10,997 nucleotides of DNA, taken from contig JAUNUZ010000040.1 in assembly GCA_030537915.1 (NCBI GenBank), positions 1 to 10,997 of the forward strand, written 5' to 3'. The notes below the pieces were generated by a model. The model saw only the letters and a list, made by a program, of their open reading frames with translations. It searched no databases and was not told the origin of the DNA. The position numbers and the translations under genes were made by a program. This DNA is from Micrococcales bacterium. Lineage in GTDB: Bacteria > Actinomycetota > Actinomycetes > Actinomycetales > Dermatophilaceae. Shown here one piece after another: positions 7,796 to 10,997 of the stretch (positions are counted from its first letter, which is position 1; every line of letters begins with the position of its first letter).

Positions 7796-7822
7796 GTCGA
7801 TCAGCCTAGATAGGGTTGCCCC
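7796..7822. promoter_or_regulatory. Back-to-back leaderless promoters between divergent genes
   Basis: The 27 bp between two start codons hold TAGGGT (7811-7816, plus) 6 bases before ATG 7823, and TAGGCT (7808-7803, minus) 7 bases before ATG 7795. Both fit TANNNT with leaderless spacing. The hexamers are separated by 2 bp (CCTA-GA-TAGG), so each polymerase footprint would cover the other gene's start. No -35 match is visible. Confidence 0.6.
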
Positions 7823-8686
7823 ATGCCCATGCATCCGGCCGCTCCGCACGACCTACCCGGTTTTGTCGACGCCTTCGCCCTGTCCGCCCAGAGCATCGTC
7901 GACCTGGGGATCACCTGCAGTGACGAAGATTTCGACAAGCCGACCGGCTGCCCGGGGTGGACCGTCAAGGACGTGATGTCCCACCTTGCCTCCACCGAGG
8001 CCATGCTGCTGGGCCGACCGGACCCGCAGACCGACGTCCCTGACTACGACCATCTGCGCAACGATCGAGCCCGCCTCATCGAGCAGGGTGTCGAGCTGCG
8101 CCGGTCGCGCCCCGGCAAGGATGTCGCCCAAGAGCTGCACCGGGTCGTCTCCGCACGCCTGGGTCGCCTGCGCGACGCTGACCTGGACGGGGAGATGATC
8201 GTCGAGTCTCCGATGGGTCCTCTGCCGCTCGGGGAGCTCATCCGGCGCCGCGTGCGCGACATGTGGGTCCACGAGCAGGACATCCGCACCGCCCTGGGTC
8301 GGCCGGGCAACTTGGACGCCCCCGGGGCGGCGCTCTTCTGCGAATTCGCGATGGACAACCTGCCGAGGATCGTCGTCGAGGAGGTCGGCGTCAAGCCCGG
8401 CAAGGTCGTCATGATCGAGCTGACCGGACCGATCATCGCCCGCACCGGGGTCCGCGTCGAGCAGGACGAGGACGGTGCTCCCAGCGGACACCTGATGTTC
8501 TCCGGCGGCGTCGACGAGACCGGTCCGATCCCGGCCATCGGCAAGACGACGAGCATTCAGCTGTCGACCGAGGCCTTCACGCGCCGCGCGGCGGGCCGGC
8601 GCAGCGTCCAGGACTTGCACTACTCGGTGATCGGCGACGAGCAGGTCGCGGCGGACGTGCTCGAGCACCTCGTCGTCACCCCCTGA
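7823..8686 (+). CDS. Maleylpyruvate isomerase family mycothiol-dependent enzyme
   Basis: A member of the DinB-like mycothiol-dependent metalloenzyme family (MDMPI N-terminal domain), cytoplasmic, expected to use mycothiol as thiol cofactor in isomerisation, transfer or detoxification; the substrate is unknown. It has 287 residues. The N-terminal four-helix bundle shows GCPGWTVKDVMSHLAS (42-57) with His54, and RDMWVHEQDIRTALGRP (145-161) with His150 and Asp153, in the positions of the family's metal ligands. The C-terminal part (about 185-287) is a second alpha/beta domain, ending QDLHYSVIGDEQVAADVLEHL. The start at 7823 is supported by a TAGGGT element 6 bases upstream; Met3 (7829) is an alternative. 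It diverges from the CopD-CtaG gene and converges on the Rossmann-like gene, leaving a 91-bp gap. Confidence 0.85.
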   Translation: MPMHPAAPHDLPGFVDAFALSAQSIVDLGITCSDEDFDKPTGCPGWTVKDVMSHLASTEAMLLGRPDPQTDVPDYDHLRNDRARLIEQGVELRRSRPGKDVAQELHRVVSARLGRLRDADLDGEMIVESPMGPLPLGELIRRRVRDMWVHEQDIRTALGRPGNLDAPGAALFCEFAMDNLPRIVVEEVGVKPGKVVMIELTGPIIARTGVRVEQDEDGAPSGHLMFSGGVDETGPIPAIGKTTSIQLSTEAFTRRAAGRRSVQDLHYSVIGDEQVAADVLEHLVVTP

Positions 8687-8777
8687 CGCACTGCCCGGCA
8701 CGCCCCCATCCATCCCTGGCAGGCGAGGGTCGAGGGCAAGCCCGCGAGACGAGGTCGGTGTCGGGTGCGTACCGGGG
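8687..8777. other. Convergent intergenic spacer
   Basis: A short GC-rich gap between the ends of two convergent genes. I looked for a terminator and found only weak, long-looped complementary pieces (CTGCC/GGCAG, TGCCC/GGGCA), not enough to call. Confidence 0.4.
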
Positions 8778-10364
8778 TCAGTACTGGCGGCCGACCAGCC
8801 CGAGGAGCGCTGCGAGGCCGAGGGCGCTCCGCGGCGCGTAGGGGCAGCGCCACAATCCACCGTGCACGGCGTGTCGAGCCTCGGCTTCCCACGGGGTCGC
8901 GGGCGCGGGGCCACCGGCGTATAAGTCGTGGACCAGCAGGATCGCCATAAGCGTGCTGCTCGTCGCGGGTTCGAAGACCTCGACCCCGAAGCGGTGGGCG
9001 CCTGCGTAGGCGGCGGCGAGTGCCCGGTTCGACACCACCGATCGCGTTCGGGTGGGCGGCGCGACACCAAACGAGACAAGGTGCCCCTGGGTCCGCGCCT
9101 CCAGGGCTCGCCACCGCTGAATCCGCTTGGCCAGCAGGTAGTTCGGGCCCTGCTGCGGGATGATGCTGTCATTGATCTGCGGCCCGCCGAGGCGGTCCTC
9201 CTGGGGATCTGCCCGGTTGGTGTATCCGTGGGTGGAGTTGCCGTAGTTGGGTGTGAGCAGCCGATGCCGACTGCCCGATCGCAGGACCCGGCCCAGCCCG
9301 CCGCCCCCGACGCGTTGGGCATAGGCGGCGCGCGCGGCGGCCACCGCGTCAGCGGGCACGGCGAAGACGTCCGTCGGCGTGCCGAGGAAGGCAAGGGCGA
9401 TACTTCGACCGCCCCGCTGCAGCAGCCGGTAGGTGAGGTCGTCGACCGCCGTGCAGACCCGGACGTTGCGGGCCCCCTCGGCGTAGACGTAGTTGCCGAG
9501 CACCAGGTCGCCAGACAGGTCCGCGATCCACACCGCCACCGACGGCAGGTCGTGCAGGAGGTCGATCCCGGCCCGGTCGGCAAGGTCTGCCTCACAACGG
9601 TCCGAACCGCGCGCACCGGTCGCCTCGAAGGAGAGGGTCGCAGCGCGCGAGCAGGCCGCGCCCCGTCGCGGCACCGGGACGATGAGCCGGCCGGCGTGGT
9701 CGCGCACCTCGGCCAGCAACCGCCGCCAAAGTGCAGGGCGGGGCAGGTCGATGGCCGCGACGTCGGCGCCCCACCGCAGGAGCGAGCCAAGAGGCCCCAT
9801 CTCGGCGCCGGCCCCCAGCACGACCGCCGTGCGACCCGGCAGGCGTAACCACTCCGGGTGGTCCATGACGCGGCGCACGGCGACTGCGGTGTCCGGCTCC
9901 ATGACGCCCCGCAAGACCCACGCGTCGAGTTGGCGCAGCAAAGCCTGCCCGCGCAACCAGTCCCCTGTGAAAGGCACCGAGACGAACCGCTCGGGGGGCC
10001 GGCTCCCCTGGAGCACCGCTTGGCCGAACGGGTGCAGCCCCCGCAGCGGGCGACCCGTGAGCGGCCGTTCGGCCTCGCCCGATCCGTCGGCCCACTGCAT
10101 GCTCCGGTGCAGGGCCGCCAGCCCGGCCGAGGCGATCTCCTGCGCGTCAGCCGGAGCGCCCAGACCTGCCTGGAGGAGGTGCCGGAAGTGGGTCGGGTAG
10201 GCGTGCCGCCAGTCGGATTCGGTGAGCACGCGGTCCGCGCCCGCGACGTCGACGGATCGCAGCGCGGCCGCGACGACGTGCCGGCCGAGATCACCGGTGC
10301 TGCGCCGCTGCTGCCCTGAGGCAGGTCCGCTGCGCGGGAAGACGACACCGCTGGGTTGCGTCAT
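8778..10364 (-). CDS. Uncharacterised 528-residue protein with a Rossmann-like motif
   Basis: I do not recognise a named family. The middle carries RTAVVLGAGAEMGPLGSLLRWGADVAAIDLP (split: beta strand 178-183, GxGxxxG at G184, G186, G190, acidic Asp206 at the end of the next strand), a pattern of NAD- or SAM-binding Rossmann folds. Before it lies a helical N-terminal region (24-165) with SDWRHAYPTHFRHLLQAGL-like text; after it come VWIADLSGDLVLGNYVYAEG (about 278-297) and a C-terminal block rich in conserved-looking motifs: TPNYGNSTHGYTN (371-383), QQGPNYLLAKRIQRW (404-418), PTRTRSVVSNRALAAAYAG (437-455) and GVEVFEPATSSTLMAILLVHD. No signal peptide and no clear membrane helix are seen. Start ATG 10364 is chosen because upstream frame text is low-complexity Arg/Pro; only a weak GGCAGGG site lies 7 or so bases before it. 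A dehydrogenase or reductase role is a guess from the fold motif alone. Confidence 0.8.
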   Translation of the reverse strand: MTQPSGVVFPRSGPASGQQRRSTGDLGRHVVAAALRSVDVAGADRVLTESDWRHAYPTHFRHLLQAGLGAPADAQEIASAGLAALHRSMQWADGSGEAERPLTGRPLRGLHPFGQAVLQGSRPPERFVSVPFTGDWLRGQALLRQLDAWVLRGVMEPDTAVAVRRVMDHPEWLRLPGRTAVVLGAGAEMGPLGSLLRWGADVAAIDLPRPALWRRLLAEVRDHAGRLIVPVPRRGAACSRAATLSFEATGARGSDRCEADLADRAGIDLLHDLPSVAVWIADLSGDLVLGNYVYAEGARNVRVCTAVDDLTYRLLQRGGRSIALAFLGTPTDVFAVPADAVAAARAAYAQRVGGGGLGRVLRSGSRHRLLTPNYGNSTHGYTNRADPQEDRLGGPQINDSIIPQQGPNYLLAKRIQRWRALEARTQGHLVSFGVAPPTRTRSVVSNRALAAAYAGAHRFGVEVFEPATSSTLMAILLVHDLYAGGPAPATPWEAEARHAVHGGLWRCPYAPRSALGLAALLGLVGRQY

Positions 10365-10473
10365 GACCCAACCCTGCCAGCGCCCACGCTCGCTTCTCAC
10401 CTTCGGCGGCGACTCGCCCGAGGCGTGTGAGGAGTGGGGACGGGGAGTCCGGGGACGGCCGAGCGTCGAGCCG

Positions 10474-10797
10474 TCAGCGTCGCGCGCGTAGGACGAACGC
10501 GCGATGTCGCCGCCCAACAGCGCGAGCCGTCGCGGCGCTCGAGCGCGACGCGGCAGCACGACGGCGCTCCACCGACCGATCCGGTGACCTGTCAGCGAGG
10601 GCCCAGCGACGGCGACAGGGTCCGGATCCGACCCCCCGTTTCGCCGGCGAGCCAGGGCCAGGCCCGCGGTCGAGCGACACCGAGCGCACGACGAGCTCCG
10701 GTTGGGCCGCGCGAGCCGGTGCGGCAGGTGCGAGAATTCCGGACGCGCCCAGCAGCCCAGCAGATCCAAACCTGAGAAACCCCTTTGTTGAGCTCAT
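10474..10797 (-). CDS. Doubtful short frame with a signal-peptide-like start
   Basis: A 107-residue frame. Its first 31 residues read like a secretion signal: basic start (Lys5, Arg9), a moderately hydrophobic stretch FGSAGLLGASGILAPAAP and a cleavage-type APARA before residue 31, then QPELVVRSVSLDRG, which resembles the mature start of some actinobacterial cell-wall amidases. From about residue 50 on it is Arg-rich and lacks any fold features, so this may be a decayed or frameshifted remnant of a secreted protein, or a chance frame. There is no ribosome binding site. The start (10797) lies at the edge of the AT-richer segment, as a genuine start would. Confidence 0.22.
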   Translation of the reverse strand: MSSTKGFLRFGSAGLLGASGILAPAAPARAAQPELVVRSVSLDRGPGPGSPAKRGVGSGPCRRRWALADRSPDRSVERRRAAASRSSAATARAVGRRHRAFVLRARR

Positions 10798-10814
10798 GAA
10801 AACTATGATTCTCA
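10797..10814. promoter_or_regulatory. Imperfect dyad, possible operator
   Basis: TGAAAAC (10797-10803), 4-base centre, ATTCTCA (10808-10814): 5 of 7 positions are complementary. It vaguely recalls Fur/Zur-type half-sites, but the spacing differs from the 15-bp Zur box, so the regulator is unknown. A perfect TGAGCTCA palindrome is adjacent (10789-10796). Confidence 0.2.
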
Positions 10815-10912
10815 CGTAATTTCACATCGCAAGCAGATATGCAATCCATTGCGCTTTGCCGTTTCGACGATTCAACCGGACTTGGACGACGATCTGGGCG
10901 CCCGGACCAACC

Positions 10913-10918
10913 GAGAGG
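10913..10918 (+). promoter_or_regulatory. Ribosome binding site of the right-edge gene
   Basis: GAGAGG ends 7 bases before ATG 10926, a good spacing for a Shine-Dalgarno site although the match is partial. It supports the start of the truncated gene. Confidence 0.45.
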
Positions 10919-10925
10919 CACGACG

Positions 10926-10997
10926 ATGACCAGCGCCGAGACCGCCGAAGCTGCACTGCCACCGAACTCGGACAACCCTGACGAGCCGTTGACCCAC
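10926..10997 (+). CDS. Start of a gene cut by the right window edge
   Basis: An open frame of 24 codons beginning MTSAETAEAALPPNSDNPD and continuing to the last base. The polar, acidic, Ala/Pro-rich N-terminus shows no signal peptide and is too short to place in a family. Support comes from a GAGAGG site 7 bases upstream, an AT-richer likely promoter zone at about 10775-10865, and an uninterrupted frame. Product unknown. Confidence 0.55.
   Translation, partial: MTSAETAEAALPPNSDNPDEPLTH

Larger units (their letters stand above)
10365..10925. other. Stretch of about 560 bp without a confident gene
   Basis: From 10365 to about 10770 the DNA is very GC-rich and all frames are long but Arg/Pro-rich, as expected by chance. 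From about 10775 to 10865 it becomes visibly AT-richer, fitting a promoter region for the plus-strand gene at 10926 and perhaps for a minus-strand frame starting at 10797. I found no tRNA, riboswitch consensus or mobile-element ends here. Confidence 0.5.

Noticed and set aside
7853..10348. An 831-codon minus-strand frame covering two genes.
   Set aside because: It is the antisense or shifted shadow of the mycothiol-dependent enzyme and of the Rossmann-like gene; its composition (Arg, Ser, Pro runs) is typical of out-of-frame GC-rich DNA.
10879..10925. Possible guanidine-type riboswitch fragment just upstream of the right-edge gene.
   Set aside because: Only short resemblance (CCGAGAGGCACGACG); the conserved upstream helices are not visible, and the piece is better read as the ribosome binding site.

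Overview
The window is uniformly GC-rich and looks like chromosome from a high-GC actinobacterium (Actinomycetota). Support comes from a maleylpyruvate-isomerase-type mycothiol-dependent enzyme, a DUF6458-type small membrane protein, a CopD-CtaG fusion, mycobacterial-type sulfite reductase and APS reductase, and several start codons that sit 6-7 bases behind a TANNNT -10 element, as in leaderless actinobacterial transcripts. I see no tRNA, rRNA, CRISPR array, insertion sequence or phage gene. Genus cannot be fixed from the sequence alone.

Left part (1-2890, all minus strand): a sulfur-assimilation module. Read in the direction of transcription it is a precorrin-2 dehydrogenase (2360-2890, supplies the siroheme precursor), a siroheme/4Fe-4S sulfite reductase (506-2233), and an APS/PAPS reductase cysH that overlaps the sulfite reductase by ATGA and runs off the left edge. 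Together they make the siroheme precursor, reduce activated sulfate to sulfite, and reduce sulfite to sulfide.

Middle (3032-5665): a small two-helix membrane protein (minus) diverges from a luciferase-like flavin-dependent monooxygenase (plus, 3464-4489). A perfect 11-bp hairpin spans the stop codon of the monooxygenase gene and separates it from a convergent saccharopine dehydrogenase (minus, 4610-5659), an enzyme of lysine metabolism.

Right-middle (5777-8686): a CopD-CtaG fusion membrane protein (copper handling and cytochrome c oxidase assembly, minus) and a mycothiol-dependent enzyme (plus) are divergently arranged with only 27 bp between their start codons. Each start has its own leaderless-type -10 hexamer, and the two hexamers lie back to back.

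Right end (8778-10997): a 528-residue protein of no family I can name, with a clear Rossmann-type glycine motif (minus), then about 560 bp without a confident gene. That stretch holds a short reading frame with a signal-peptide-like start and an AT-richer segment. The first 24 codons of a plus-strand gene run off the right edge. No novel multi-gene system is evident; the uncharacterised Rossmann-like protein is the best candidate for new biology.
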